Counted from the first letter of the stretch, positions 35,785 to 45,378 are shown. The stretch: DNA of 64,000 nucleotides from Hypnocyclicus thermotrophus (GCF_004365575.1 NZ_SOBG01000001.1:124001-188000), one strand, 5' to 3'. The notes: generated by a model from the letters alone, not told the origin. Made by a program: numbers and translations.

Positions 35785-36768
35785 TTATATTATTAAAATA
35801 TTTAATTTTTCTCCATTACTTATTGTAGATACTGCAAATTCTGCATTTGATAATATATAATTTATGTCATTTATTGTTTTTTCTCTAAAATAATGTGTCA
35901 CTCCATAAGAAAAACTAAAATTTAATAATGAATTTAAATGGTCTTTAATATTTACATCTAAGTTTATTATGTCTATTTTTTCTAATCTTTTGTTGATATT
36001 TTCTACTAACATATAAAAAACGGTATCTTTATATTTTCCTATTTTTGTTGGAGAATTATTAATTTCTATCTCCTTAAGAATTAAAGATATATTTTCTAAT
36101 ATTTTTTTCATAAAACTTTCTCCATATAATTTTTCTAATTTTTCAAATTGATTTATTTTTACAAATATTAATCCAAAATTGATTTCATTTTCTAATAATT
36201 CTGTTATATTTTTTATTAAATATTTTTTATTAAATATATTAAAATCATTATCAATATAAATTTCTTCTTTTGCTTTAGTATATTCTAAAATATTATGGAT
36301 ATATACTCCTATATTTTTAGTTAAATCATTTTCTATATTGATTTCATTAATATCATATTCAAAATTTACTGCTTCAAATATGAGCACTCCATAATACTCA
36401 TCTAGATAATAAATAGGTTTAATTAACTTACTTACATGATATTCTCCATGCTCATTAAGAATAAAAATATTCTTGTTTTCTTTTCCTCTATTATAAAGAT
36501 TTAAAAATTCAATATTTAAGTTTAAATTTTTTATTTCTTCAAATTTATTATCTTGATAAAAAAAAGCTTTATTATCAAAGACTATTTCGGCGGCGTCATA
36601 TCTAATTAATTCTTTAAAAAATTTAAATATTACTTTTATCATCTCTTTTAATTCAAGTTTATTATTTATATATTCTTCAAATTTAAGTTTTCTTTCTAAA
36701 TTATCTCTTTCTATTAGATAATTTATTTTTTTTTGGTTTATAGTTTTAAAAAATTTTTTTTGATTCAT
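35785..36768 (-). CDS. Degenerate GGDEF-domain protein with GAF-like sensor
   Basis: I choose the ATG at 36768, which has AGGAGGAG; a longer reading frame to 36786 has none. 327 residues. The middle part (about 40-150) looks like a GAF domain (IRYDAAEIVF, YGVLIFEAV). The C-terminal ~165 residues have the GGDEF fold (NKKYLIKNI, LIFVKINQFEKL, FSFSYGVTHY). The signature, however, aligns with KDTVF in place of GGDEF, and the metal Asp is lost (VKINQFEKL), so it cannot be a cyclase. It could be a c-di-GMP or nucleotide receptor or a scaffold; function unknown. Confidence 0.8.
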   Translation of the reverse strand: MNQKKFFKTINQKKINYLIERDNLERKLKFEEYINNKLELKEMIKVIFKFFKELIRYDAAEIVFDNKAFFYQDNKFEEIKNLNLNIEFLNLYNRGKENKNIFILNEHGEYHVSKLIKPIYYLDEYYGVLIFEAVNFEYDINEINIENDLTKNIGVYIHNILEYTKAKEEIYIDNDFNIFNKKYLIKNITELLENEINFGLIFVKINQFEKLEKLYGESFMKKILENISLILKEIEINNSPTKIGKYKDTVFYMLVENINKRLEKIDIINLDVNIKDHLNSLLNFSFSYGVTHYFREKTINDINYILSNAEFAVSTISNGEKLNILII

Positions 36769-36799
36769 TTTTCTCCTCCTATTCATATTTTTCTAGTAT

Positions 36800-36829
36800 G
36801 GATATTCTAAAATTATATTAATTTTCCTT
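36800..36829 (-). promoter_or_regulatory. Possible fourth copy of the signalling promoter element (weak)
   Basis: Minus strand AAGGAAAATT, 10 bp, TAGAATATCC, about 32 bp before the ATG at 36768. It agrees with the 8224/30078 blocks at 7 of 10 positions each, with one base more spacing. Confidence 0.3.
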
Positions 36830-36908
36830 TATTTATAGTTTTTTTATTTTAAATTTAATTCTAAATCTTTTTTTCATTAAAATATTTCTATATCTCATTT
36901 TTTTATTT

Positions 36909-36967
36909 AAATAATAACAATATATATATTATATAATTTTTATATAATATATATATTGTTATTATTT
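36909..36967. repeat. 59-bp palindrome: 28-bp perfect stem, 3-nt loop
   Basis: Arms AAATAATAACAATATATATA... and exact complement around TTT. It lies between the degenerate GGDEF gene and the lysine riboswitch. TTGTTA in the right arm (36956-36961) plus TAAAAT at 36980-36985 would make a promoter for the lysine operon, so the palindrome may be an operator covering its -35 region. Confidence 0.8.
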
Positions 36968-37006
36968 CTATTTTTAAGTTAAAATAATCAAAATTAAATA
37001 AATTTA

Positions 37007-37182
37007 GATGATAGAGGCGCGAAGCTTAAAAGTACAAATATGGAGAAACCTATTCTATGAAGTATTTGGAAAGGAAGATTCGCCGAAGTGTATAACCTTA
37101 GGAAAGTTATATGCTGGTTTTATGGATAATATCCATGAAACTGTCATTATTATTGTAGTATAATAATGGAGTGCTATCTGCT
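37007..37182 (+). promoter_or_regulatory. Lysine riboswitch (L-box) aptamer
   Basis: The conserved L-box blocks are visible in order: GATAGAGGCGCGA, AAAAGTAC, GGAAAGGAAGATTCGCCGAAG-type core (from about 37069), CTGG, ACTGTC (37139-37144) and GGAGTGCTATCT (37168-37179). P1 pairs GATAG (37010-37014) with CTATC (37174-37178). It precedes lysA and the whole lysine/DAP operon. Bound lysine stabilises P1 and so frees the downstream terminator. Confidence 0.93.
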
Positions 37183-37220
37183 AAAAATGGGTGTTATATT
37201 TTACTATAACTTATATTTTC

Positions 37221-37254
37221 AGCTGATAGATGTATTCTCTATCAGCTTTTTTTT
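37221..37254 (+). terminator. Lysine-responsive terminator (expression platform)
   Basis: Stem AGCTGATAG (37221-37229) with CTATCAGCT (37239-37247), then eight T. The 5' arm can instead pair with CTATCTGCT at 37174-37182 (8 of 9 bases), the 3' strand of P1. This gives the antiterminator when lysine is absent. Confidence 0.9.
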
Positions 37255-37277
37255 ATAACTATTTGGAGGTTAAAATT

Positions 37278-38582
37278 ATGAAATTATTTGGAAGTATGGA
37301 AAATATTAATGGTGTTTTACATATTGGTGGATTATCTGTAAATTCTCTGGTTAATACATATGGGTCACCATTATATGTTATTGATAGAGAACACGTAGAG
37401 AATATTATTGAATTGATGAAAAATTCATTTAAAAGTAAAAAGTTTTCTACTGAAATAGCTTATGCTTCTAAAGCATTTATTAATAAAGCTATGTGTCAAT
37501 TTGTAAATGCTAAAGGATTGTCTTTAGATGTTGTTTCAGATGGTGAACTTTATACAGCTAAACTCGCTAATTTTCCAAGCGAAAAAATATATATGCATGG
37601 TAATAATAAAACTGATGAAGAATTAAGAATGGCAATTGAGTATAATGTGGGGACGATTGTTGTTGACAGTAAAGAAGAATTTTTTAAACTTAGTAAACTA
37701 GCTGAAATATCAAATAAAACTGTTAATGTAATACTAAGGGTTAATCCTGGAATTGATGCTCATACACATGAATATATTCAAACATCAAAATTTGATTCAA
37801 AGTTTGGCGAATCAATATTTGATGACTCTGTAATTACTTTAATTAAAAATATGATAAATCACGACTACATTAATTTTTTAGGTTTCCATTGTCATATAGG
37901 TTCTCAAATATTTGATGAAAAACCATTTTATGCAGAGGCTGAAGTTATGCTTGACTTTATTAAAAAAGTAGAAAAATTATTAAATTATAAAATAAAAGTA
38001 TTAAATCTAGGTGGCGGATTTGGAATTTATTATTCTAGTGAAGATGACCCTATTGACTTAGATATTTTTCTTAAAAAAATAATAGAGATTTTAGAAAATA
38101 AATTAGAAGAAAAGAACTTGAATATAGAAAAAGTTGCTATAGAGCCAGGAAGAAGTATTATAGCTAATTCTGGAGTAACGCTATATAAAGTAGGAAGTAC
38201 AAAAACTACTTATAGTGGTAAAAAATATATATTTGTTGATGGAGGAATGACTGATAATATTAGACCCGCTTTATATCAAGCAGAATATGAAGGTGTTATT
38301 GCTAATAGATTGAATGATACTACTTGTGATACATATACTGTCGCTGGAAAATGCTGTGAATCTGGAGATATTTTAATTAAAAATAAAAATTTTGTTATAC
38401 CAAATAATAATGATATACTTGCAGTTTTTTCAACAGGAGCTTATAATTATAGTATGGCAAGTAATTATAATAGACTTAAAAAACCTGCTGTAATTATGGT
38501 AAAAGATAAAAAAGTAAATTTAATTGTAAAAAGAGAAACTTATGAAGATTTAATTAGAAATGATTTAGATTTTGAAGAATAA
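37278..38582 (+). CDS. lysA: Diaminopimelate decarboxylase
   Basis: Last step of lysine synthesis: meso-DAP to lysine. Start at ATG 37278 with TTTGGAGG; a longer frame from 37230 would begin inside the riboswitch terminator. PLP lysine in YASKAF, GFHCHIGSQIF, EPGRSIIANSG and the catalytic CCESGDIL from the partner subunit are all present. 434 residues. First gene after the riboswitch, although it is the last enzymatic step. Confidence 0.95.
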   Translation: MKLFGSMENINGVLHIGGLSVNSLVNTYGSPLYVIDREHVENIIELMKNSFKSKKFSTEIAYASKAFINKAMCQFVNAKGLSLDVVSDGELYTAKLANFPSEKIYMHGNNKTDEELRMAIEYNVGTIVVDSKEEFFKLSKLAEISNKTVNVILRVNPGIDAHTHEYIQTSKFDSKFGESIFDDSVITLIKNMINHDYINFLGFHCHIGSQIFDEKPFYAEAEVMLDFIKKVEKLLNYKIKVLNLGGGFGIYYSSEDDPIDLDIFLKKIIEILENKLEEKNLNIEKVAIEPGRSIIANSGVTLYKVGSTKTTYSGKKYIFVDGGMTDNIRPALYQAEYEGVIANRLNDTTCDTYTVAGKCCESGDILIKNKNFVIPNNNDILAVFSTGAYNYSMASNYNRLKKPAVIMVKDKKVNLIVKRETYEDLIRNDLDFEE

Positions 38583-38595
38583 AGTGAGGGGAAAA

Positions 38596-39798
38596 ATGAG
38601 AATTGTACAAAAATATGGTGGTACATCAGTAGGAAGCATTGAAAAAATTAAAAATATTGCTGACCACATAATAAAAATGAAAAATGAACACAATGAAATT
38701 GTTGTTGTTGTTTCTGCTATGGGAAAAATGACTGATGAACTAATACGAAAAGCTAAACAAATTACAAATAATCCAAATAGAAGAGAGCTAGATATGCTTC
38801 TATCAACAGGTGAACAACAAACAATAGCTTTACTAACTATTGCATTAAATCATAAAGGTCAACCTGCTATTTCATTAACTGGTAGTCAAGCAGGAATTGT
38901 AACAACGGGTACTCATACTAAAAGTAAAATTAAAAATATTAATAAAGAAAGAATAGAAGCTCATTTGAAAGAAGGGAAAATAGTAATCGTAGCAGGATTT
39001 CAAGGAATAAATGAAAATGGAGATATTACAACACTTGGTAGAGGAGGTTCTGATACTAGTGCTGTTGCTTTAGCTGCTGCTTTAAATGCTACATGTGAAA
39101 TATACACAGATGTAGATGGAATATATTCGGTAGATCCTAGAGAATATAAAGAAGCTAAAAAATTAGAAGAAATTTCTTATGAAGAAATGATGGAAATGTC
39201 AAATTTAGGTGCTGGAGTAATGGAAGTTCGTGCAGTAGAGCTTGGCAAAAAATATAATATACCTATTTACGTAGGAAAAAGTTTATGTCAAAACAATGGA
39301 ACATATATAGTAGAAAGGGAGCAAGTAATGGAACAAAAACTAATAACAGGTCTTAGTATAAATGAAAATGCATTAATGGTTAATTTATTAAATCTTGAAA
39401 ATGAACCCAAAAAAATAGCTTATATATTCTCTGTACTTGGTGCAAATGATGTAAATGTTGATATGATAAGTCAAAGTATGAGTAATGGAAATAAGATAGA
39501 TATAAGTTTTACATGTCCTTTGACAGAAGAAGATTTATTAGATAAAGCTATAGTTCTAATAAAAGAACATCACCCTAACATTCAAATATCTAAAAAATCA
39601 GATATTATAAAAGTATCAGTAGTTGGAGTAGGAATGATAAGTCATTCTGGCGTAGCTGCTAAGATATTTGATATATTTGCAGAAAATAACATTAGTTTTT
39701 ATCAAATAACAACATCAGAAATTAGTATATCATTTACAATTGACAAAGAAAATAAATCTAAAGCAGTAGAAAATATAGCAAAAGCTTTTAATTTATAA
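38596..39798 (+). CDS. lysC: Aspartate kinase
   Basis: First step of the aspartate pathway. Start at ATG 38596 behind GAGGGG; a TTG 24 bp upstream lacks a site. 400 residues: kinase domain with VQKYGGTSVGS, FQGINENGDITTLGRGGSD and TDVDGIYSVDPR, then two ACT domains (residues about 265-400) for feedback by lysine/threonine. Placement in the lysine-riboswitch operon suggests a lysine-sensitive isozyme. Confidence 0.95.
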   Translation: MRIVQKYGGTSVGSIEKIKNIADHIIKMKNEHNEIVVVVSAMGKMTDELIRKAKQITNNPNRRELDMLLSTGEQQTIALLTIALNHKGQPAISLTGSQAGIVTTGTHTKSKIKNINKERIEAHLKEGKIVIVAGFQGINENGDITTLGRGGSDTSAVALAAALNATCEIYTDVDGIYSVDPREYKEAKKLEEISYEEMMEMSNLGAGVMEVRAVELGKKYNIPIYVGKSLCQNNGTYIVEREQVMEQKLITGLSINENALMVNLLNLENEPKKIAYIFSVLGANDVNVDMISQSMSNGNKIDISFTCPLTEEDLLDKAIVLIKEHHPNIQISKKSDIIKVSVVGVGMISHSGVAAKIFDIFAENNISFYQITTSEISISFTIDKENKSKAVENIAKAFNL

Positions 39799-39860
39799 TT
39801 AATAATATTTATTTTTATTTATATAAATTATGATAAAATTAAAAAAAAAGAGGTAAATTT

Positions 39861-40700
39861 ATGATAAAATTTGAAAAATATCATGGTCTGGGAAATGATT
39901 TTATTATTTTCTTAGAAGATGATGTAAAAAAATATAATTATAGTGAGCTTGCAAAACAAGTCTGCCATAGAAATTTTGGGATTGGAGCAGATGGAATGAT
40001 AGTTGTCGCAAAGTCAACTATAGGTGATGTTAGAATGATATTTTTTAATGCTGATGGTAGTGAAGCTCCTATGTGTGGAAATGGCGTTAGATGTTTCTCT
40101 CATTATGTTAGAAATAACAATATTGTTTCAAAAGATATAATAAATGTAGAAACTCTAGCCGGAATTATAAAAATAGAAACTTCTATTAGAAATAATAAAT
40201 TTTTTGCAAAAGTAAATATGGGAAGTCCTATTTTTACTACAAAAAATATTCCTATGAGTATAGATAAAGAAGATTATATTTTGCAAGATATAACTTCATT
40301 TGATAAAACATTTAAAATATCATCTCTATTTATGGGAACAACTCATTCTGTAATAATAGTTGATAATATCGAAAATCTTGATATAATAAAGTATGGAAGT
40401 GATATTGAAAATAATCCTTTATTCCCTAAAAAAACAAATGTAAATTTTGTTGAGGTAATAGATAATAAAAATATAATTGTTAAGACCTGGGAAAGAGGAG
40501 CTGGATTTACTTATGCTTGTGGTACGGGGACTTGTGCTTCTGTTGTAATGACACATAAATTAAATAAAACGGAAAATAAAGTAACAGCACAATTACCAGG
40601 CGGTATATTAATTATTGAAATAATAGATAAAAGTGTTTTTATGACTGGTCCAAGTGAAAAAATAGCTGAAGGACAATATTTTATAAATTTAGCTAAATAA
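39861..40700 (+). CDS. dapF: Diaminopimelate epimerase
   Basis: Cofactor-free racemisation of LL-DAP to meso-DAP. Both catalytic Cys are present: MCGNGVRC and YACGTGTCAS. The N-terminus KYHGLGNDFI and the 279-residue length are typical. GAGGTAAATTT precedes the ATG. Its presence shows that the pathway runs through LL-DAP (acylated route), not DAP dehydrogenase. Confidence 0.96.
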   Translation: MIKFEKYHGLGNDFIIFLEDDVKKYNYSELAKQVCHRNFGIGADGMIVVAKSTIGDVRMIFFNADGSEAPMCGNGVRCFSHYVRNNNIVSKDIINVETLAGIIKIETSIRNNKFFAKVNMGSPIFTTKNIPMSIDKEDYILQDITSFDKTFKISSLFMGTTHSVIIVDNIENLDIIKYGSDIENNPLFPKKTNVNFVEVIDNKNIIVKTWERGAGFTYACGTGTCASVVMTHKLNKTENKVTAQLPGGILIIEIIDKSVFMTGPSEKIAEGQYFINLAK

Positions 40701-40747
40701 GTTAGTATTTATATTATTTAAAATTTAACATAAAGGGGAGATGTTTT

Positions 40748-41746
40748 ATGAAGAGATACAATATAGCAATAGTTGGAGCTACTGGAATGGTAGGAAGAAA
40801 ATTTTTAGAAGTTTTAGCAGAAAAAAAATTTCCAATTGAAAATTTATATTTATTTGCATCTTCTAGGTCAGCTGGAAATGAAATTGAATATCAAGGGAAA
40901 AAATATGTAGTTGAAGAATTAACTGAAAAATCTTTTGATAGAAATATTGATATAGCTTTATTTTCAGCAGGGGCATCTATTAGTAAAAAGTTTTCACCTA
41001 TTGCAGCTAAAAAAGGTGTAATAGTTGTAGATAATAGTAGTGCTTTTAGAATGGAAAAAGATATTCCATTAGTTGTACCTGAAGTAAATCCAGATGATGT
41101 AGAAAAACATAATGGAATTATAGCAAATCCAAATTGTTCTACTATTCAATCTGTTTTACCATTAAAAGCATTAGATAAAAAATACGGTATAAAAAGAGTT
41201 ATATATTCTACATATCAAGCGGTATCAGGATCGGGAGTAAAAGGAGTAGCTGATTTACAAAATGGTCTAAAAGGTGAAGAACCTAAAAATTATCCATATC
41301 CAATAGCTAATAATTGCTTACCACATATTGATGTATTTTTAGATAATGGATATACAAAAGAAGAAATAAAAATGATTGAAGAAACAAGAAAAATTCTTGG
41401 AAAACCAGAATTACCAGTAACTGCCACATGTGTAAGAGTTCCTGTAGAAAATAGCCATAGTGTATCGATGAATATTGAGCTAGAAGAAGATTTTGATTTA
41501 AATGAAGTATTTGAATTATTTAATAATTTTGAGGGAATAATATTACAAGATGATGTACAAAATAATATATATCCTATGCCATTATTTGCTAGTGGAAAAA
41601 ATGAAGTATTTATAGGTAGAATAAGAAAAGATTTTAGCAATCCAAATACATTAAATCTGTGGTGTGTTGCTGATAATATAAGAAAAGGAGCTGCAACTAA
41701 TACAGTACAAATTGCGGAGCTTCTTATAAAAAAAGGATTAGTATAG
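40748..41746 (+). CDS. asd: Aspartate-semialdehyde dehydrogenase
   Basis: Reduces aspartyl phosphate to the semialdehyde, the branch substrate for DapA. NADP loop VGATGMVGRKF, catalytic Cys in IANPNCSTIQ and the substrate-site His in VPVENSHSVS are present. 332 residues. Positioned after dapF and 10 bp before dapA. Confidence 0.96.
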   Translation: MKRYNIAIVGATGMVGRKFLEVLAEKKFPIENLYLFASSRSAGNEIEYQGKKYVVEELTEKSFDRNIDIALFSAGASISKKFSPIAAKKGVIVVDNSSAFRMEKDIPLVVPEVNPDDVEKHNGIIANPNCSTIQSVLPLKALDKKYGIKRVIYSTYQAVSGSGVKGVADLQNGLKGEEPKNYPYPIANNCLPHIDVFLDNGYTKEEIKMIEETRKILGKPELPVTATCVRVPVENSHSVSMNIELEEDFDLNEVFELFNNFEGIILQDDVQNNIYPMPLFASGKNEVFIGRIRKDFSNPNTLNLWCVADNIRKGAATNTVQIAELLIKKGLV

Positions 41747-41756
41747 GGAGGTATAA

Positions 41757-42638
41757 ATGTTTACAGGTTCTGGTGTTGCAATAATTACACCTTTTAAAGA
41801 AGATGGTACAATAAATTTTGAAAAATTAGGAGAATTATTAGAGTTTCATATAAAAAATAGCACTGATGCTATTATAATTACTGGTACAACTGGTGAAGCT
41901 TCTACATTAAATGATGAAGAGCATATAGCAGTAATTGAGTACACTGTAAAAAAAATAAACAAAAGAATTCCTGTAATAGCAGGAACAGGAAGTAATGATA
42001 CTGCTCATGGAATAAAATTAAGTAAAAAAGCAGAAGAGGTTGGAGTTGACGGATTACTTCAAGTAACTCCGTATTATAATAGAACTAATAAACAAGGTTT
42101 AATTAATCATTTTGAAGCAATAGCAAATAGTGTAAATATTCCTATTATTTTATATAATGTTCCAGGGAGAACAGGGATAAATATTCCAGTGGAAGTTGTA
42201 GAACACTTGAGTAAACATAAAAATATTATAGGAATAAAAGAAGCAAGTGGAAATATATCTTATGTTGCTGAAATTGCAAGAAGAGTAGAAGAAGAGTTTT
42301 ATATATATTCTGGAAATGATGATATTATCGTTCCTACATTATCACTTGGGGGAAGAGGTGTAATTTCAGTTATTGCAAATATTATGCCAAAAGAAACTCA
42401 TGATATTGTAGAATTATTTTTAACTGGTCAAATAAAAGAAGCTTCTAAATTACAATTAAAATTAAAGCCTTTTATTGATAGTTTATTTATAGAAACAAAT
42501 CCTATTCCAATAAAAAAAGCTATGAATTTAAAAGGTTATGAAGTAGGGCCTTTAAGACCTCCTCTTTATGAATTAAGTAAAGAAAGTACTAAAATTCTAG
42601 TTAATGAAATGAAAAAATTAAATTTAATTAAGGAGTAG
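41757..42638 (+). CDS. dapA: 4-hydroxy-tetrahydrodipicolinate synthase
   Basis: Condenses pyruvate and aspartate semialdehyde. The Schiff-base Lys is in IIGIKEASGN; GTTGEASTL and the YNVPGRTG triad Tyr are present. 293 residues, (beta/alpha)8 barrel. AGGGAGG precedes the ATG; four bp separate it from dapB. Confidence 0.96.
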   Translation: MFTGSGVAIITPFKEDGTINFEKLGELLEFHIKNSTDAIIITGTTGEASTLNDEEHIAVIEYTVKKINKRIPVIAGTGSNDTAHGIKLSKKAEEVGVDGLLQVTPYYNRTNKQGLINHFEAIANSVNIPIILYNVPGRTGINIPVEVVEHLSKHKNIIGIKEASGNISYVAEIARRVEEEFYIYSGNDDIIVPTLSLGGRGVISVIANIMPKETHDIVELFLTGQIKEASKLQLKLKPFIDSLFIETNPIPIKKAMNLKGYEVGPLRPPLYELSKESTKILVNEMKKLNLIKE

Positions 42639-42642
42639 TCAT

Positions 42643-43392
42643 ATGAATATAGCTGTTTATGGTTATGGAAATATGGGAAAGTTAGTTTGCGATGAAGTAC
42701 AAAAAGATAATTCACTAAACTTTGTTGCTGCTATTGACCCATTTATAAAAGAAGAAACGGATAAAGTGTATAAATCATTAAATAAAGTCAAAGAAAATAT
42801 TGATGTAATTATAGATTTTTCAAACCCTGCAAATATAGATGAAATATTAGAATATTGTATTAAAAATGATATAAATTTGCTTATAGCTACAACAGGATTT
42901 TCAAAAGAACAAGAAAAAAATATTAAAGAAGCAAGTAAAAAGATAGGAGTTTTACAAGCAGCAAATACTTCATTAGGAGTAAATCTAATAGCTGAAACAA
43001 TAAAATATTTTGCTCAAACTCTATATGAAAATTTTGATATAGAAATTATAGAAAAACATCACAATCAAAAAGTTGATTCCCCTAGTGGGACAGCAAAATT
43101 ATTTTTTAATGCTATTAATGATTCTCTTCCTGAAAAAAAAGAAGCAATAAATGGTAGAGAAGGAATTATTGGAAAAAGAACTAAAAATGAAATAGGAATT
43201 CATGCGGTAAGAGGTGGTTCTATTGTGGGAGAACACACTATTATTTTCGCTGGAACTGATGAAATTATTGAAGTAAAACATGAAGCACTTTCAAAAAGAA
43301 TTTTTGCTAAAGGTGCAGTTGTTGCTGCGAAATATCTGATAAATAAACCTGCTGGAAATTATAAAATGAAAGAAGTTTTAAACTTAAAATAA
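42643..43392 (+). CDS. dapB: 4-hydroxy-tetrahydrodipicolinate reductase
   Basis: NAD(P)H reduction to tetrahydrodipicolinate. Rossmann start MNIAVYGYGNMGK; the signature EKHHNQKVDSPSGTA contains the catalytic His and Lys; IHAVRGGSIVGEH is the C-terminal motif. 249 residues, typical. Confidence 0.96.
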   Translation: MNIAVYGYGNMGKLVCDEVQKDNSLNFVAAIDPFIKEETDKVYKSLNKVKENIDVIIDFSNPANIDEILEYCIKNDINLLIATTGFSKEQEKNIKEASKKIGVLQAANTSLGVNLIAETIKYFAQTLYENFDIEIIEKHHNQKVDSPSGTAKLFFNAINDSLPEKKEAINGREGIIGKRTKNEIGIHAVRGGSIVGEHTIIFAGTDEIIEVKHEALSKRIFAKGAVVAAKYLINKPAGNYKMKEVLNLK

Positions 43393-43441
43393 TATAAATT
43401 TAATATTATAAATAAATAATAAATATTTGAAAGGAGATGTT

Positions 43442-44146
43442 ATGAACTTAAATAGTGCAGAAGAAATAATTAAATTTATTAAAGATGCTAAAAAATCAAC
43501 ACCTTGTAAACTTTATATAAAAGGAAAATTATCTAATATTAATTTTTATAATACTAAAACTTTTGGAGATGATAATTCTAAAATTGTATTTGGGGAATGG
43601 GAAGAAATTTCTAAAATCTTGGAGGAAAATAAAGATAAAATAGAAGATTATGTACTTGAAAATGACAGAAGAAATTCGGCTATTCCAACTGTTGATTTGA
43701 CGCAATTTAATGCAAGAATAGAACCAGGAGCTGTTATAAGAGATAAAGTAAAAATAGGAGATAGAGCTGTTATTATGATGGGAGCTGTTATCAATATAGG
43801 AGCTGAAATTGGTGAAGGAACAATGATTGATTTAAATGCAGTACTTGGTGGAAGAGCTACAGTAGGTAAAAATTGTCATATAGGAGCAGGGACAGTATTA
43901 GCTGGGGTTATTGAACCACCTTCAGCAACACCTGTAATAATAGAAGATGATGTTGTAATAGGTGCTAATGCTGTTGTATTAGAAGGAGTTAGAGTAGGTA
44001 AAGGTGCTGTAGTTGGAGCTGGATCTATTGTTACCAAAGATGTTCCACCAGGAGTTGTTGTTGTTGGAAATCCGGCTAAAATAATAAAAGAAAAAGATGA
44101 AAAAACTGAAGGAAAAACTCAATTAGTGGATGATTTACGTAAATAG
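43442..44146 (+). CDS. dapH: Tetrahydrodipicolinate N-acetyltransferase
   Basis: Left-handed beta-helix acyltransferase that commits the pathway to acetylated intermediates. Start at ATG 43442 with AAAGGAG. The N-terminal ~80 residues are the DapH-specific domain ([20 protein letters not shown]). The hexapeptide repeats run from [12 protein letters not shown] to [15 protein letters not shown], with the DapH motif [14 protein letters not shown]. 234 residues. Confidence 0.93.
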   Translation: MNLNSAEEIIKFIKDAKKSTPCKLYIKGKLSNINFYNTKTFGDDNSKIVFGEWEEISKILEENKDKIEDYVLENDRRNSAIPTVDLTQFNARIEPGAVIRDKVKIGDRAVIMMGAVINIGAEIGEGTMIDLNAVLGGRATVGKNCHIGAGTVLAGVIEPPSATPVIIEDDVVIGANAVVLEGVRVGKGAVVGAGSIVTKDVPPGVVVVGNPAKIIKEKDEKTEGKTQLVDDLRK

Positions 44147-44175
44147 TTTTTAATAAAAATAATAGGGTGATGATT

Positions 44176-45378
44176 ATGTTTTATGAAGAAGATAAAAAAT
44201 ATATTTTAAATACTTATAAGCGAATTCCTATTGAATTTGCTTATGGTGACGGTGGATATTTATTTACTTATAGTGATGAAAAATACCTAGATTTTTTTAG
44301 TGGAATAGCTGTAAATCAACTAGGACACAATAATGAAGGAATAAAAAATGCTATTAAAGAACAACTAAATAAATATTTGCATCTTTCAAATTATTTTATA
44401 CAAGAACCTGTAGTAAAACTTGCAAAATTATTAGTAGAAAATAGTTTTGCATCAAAAGTTTTTTTTACTAATTCTGGTGCAGAATCAAATGAAGGAGCAT
44501 TAAAGCTTGCAGTAAAATGGGGAAGGAATATAAATATAAATAAAACGAGTATTGTGTCTGCTCTAAATGGATTTCATGGCAGAACAACTGGAAGTTTAGC
44601 TCTAACAGGTCAACCAGAAAAACAAAAACCATTTCAATCAATATTACCAAAAGTAAATCATTTTATATATAATGACATTGATAGTTTAAGAGAAATTGTC
44701 AATGAAAACACTTGTTGTGTGTTTTTAGAAACTATTCAAGGAGAAGGTGGAGTTGTTGATATATCAGAAGAATTTTTAAATGCTTTAATAGATTTAAAAA
44801 ACAGATATAATTTTTTGATTATTGTTGACGATATTCAGGCAGGTCTTTTTAGAACAACTGAATTATTTTCATATATGAAATATAAAAATTTTATTCCAGA
44901 TATTTTAACAACGGCAAAAGCTATTGGTGGGGGACTTCCTTTAGGTGCAATATTAGTGAGTGAAAAACTTGAAAATGTTTTTGTGCCAGGGGATCATGGA
45001 ACTACATTTGGAGGAAACCCTGTAGCTTGTGCAGCAGGTGTTTATTTATTACAAACCTTAACTAATGAAGATTTTATTGATAAATCAAAGAGTATAGCAA
45101 AATATTTATATAAAAATCTTTTAAAATTAAAAGAAAAATATCCTATCATAAAAGGAATAAAAGGAAGAGGATATATGCTTGGATTAGAAGTAGGAAATTT
45201 TGCTAATACTATAAAAGATATGGCTCTTGAAAGAAAAATGTTATTAAATGTAACAAATAATACTGTTGTAAGATTACTTCCAAGAGTGAATTCTACAAAA
45301 GAAGAAATAGATGAATTTTTATCAAAATTTGAAGATATTTTAAATAAAATTTCATATTTAAAAACTATTGAAGAATAA
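44176..45378 (+). CDS. Class III aminotransferase, probably N-acetyl-DAP aminotransferase
   Basis: PLP aminotransferase of the ArgD type: TNSGAESNEGALKLA, HGRTTGSLALTGQ, DDIQAGLFRT and the PLP Lys in TTAKAIGGGLPLGA. About 400 residues from ATG 44176 (AGGGTG site). Sequence alone would suggest acetylornithine aminotransferase. Its position right after dapH suggests that it transaminates N-acetyl-2-amino-6-oxopimelate; ArgD enzymes are known to serve both pathways. No deacetylase (dapL/dapE) is in the window. Confidence 0.85.
   Translation: MFYEEDKKYILNTYKRIPIEFAYGDGGYLFTYSDEKYLDFFSGIAVNQLGHNNEGIKNAIKEQLNKYLHLSNYFIQEPVVKLAKLLVENSFASKVFFTNSGAESNEGALKLAVKWGRNININKTSIVSALNGFHGRTTGSLALTGQPEKQKPFQSILPKVNHFIYNDIDSLREIVNENTCCVFLETIQGEGGVVDISEEFLNALIDLKNRYNFLIIVDDIQAGLFRTTELFSYMKYKNFIPDILTTAKAIGGGLPLGAILVSEKLENVFVPGDHGTTFGGNPVACAAGVYLLQTLTNEDFIDKSKSIAKYLYKNLLKLKEKYPIIKGIKGRGYMLGLEVGNFANTIKDMALERKMLLNVTNNTVVRLLPRVNSTKEEIDEFLSKFEDILNKISYLKTIEE

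Noticed and set aside
44176-45378. Calling this gene argD outright
   Set aside because: Family membership fits, but operon context favours the DAP pathway, so no symbol is assigned.
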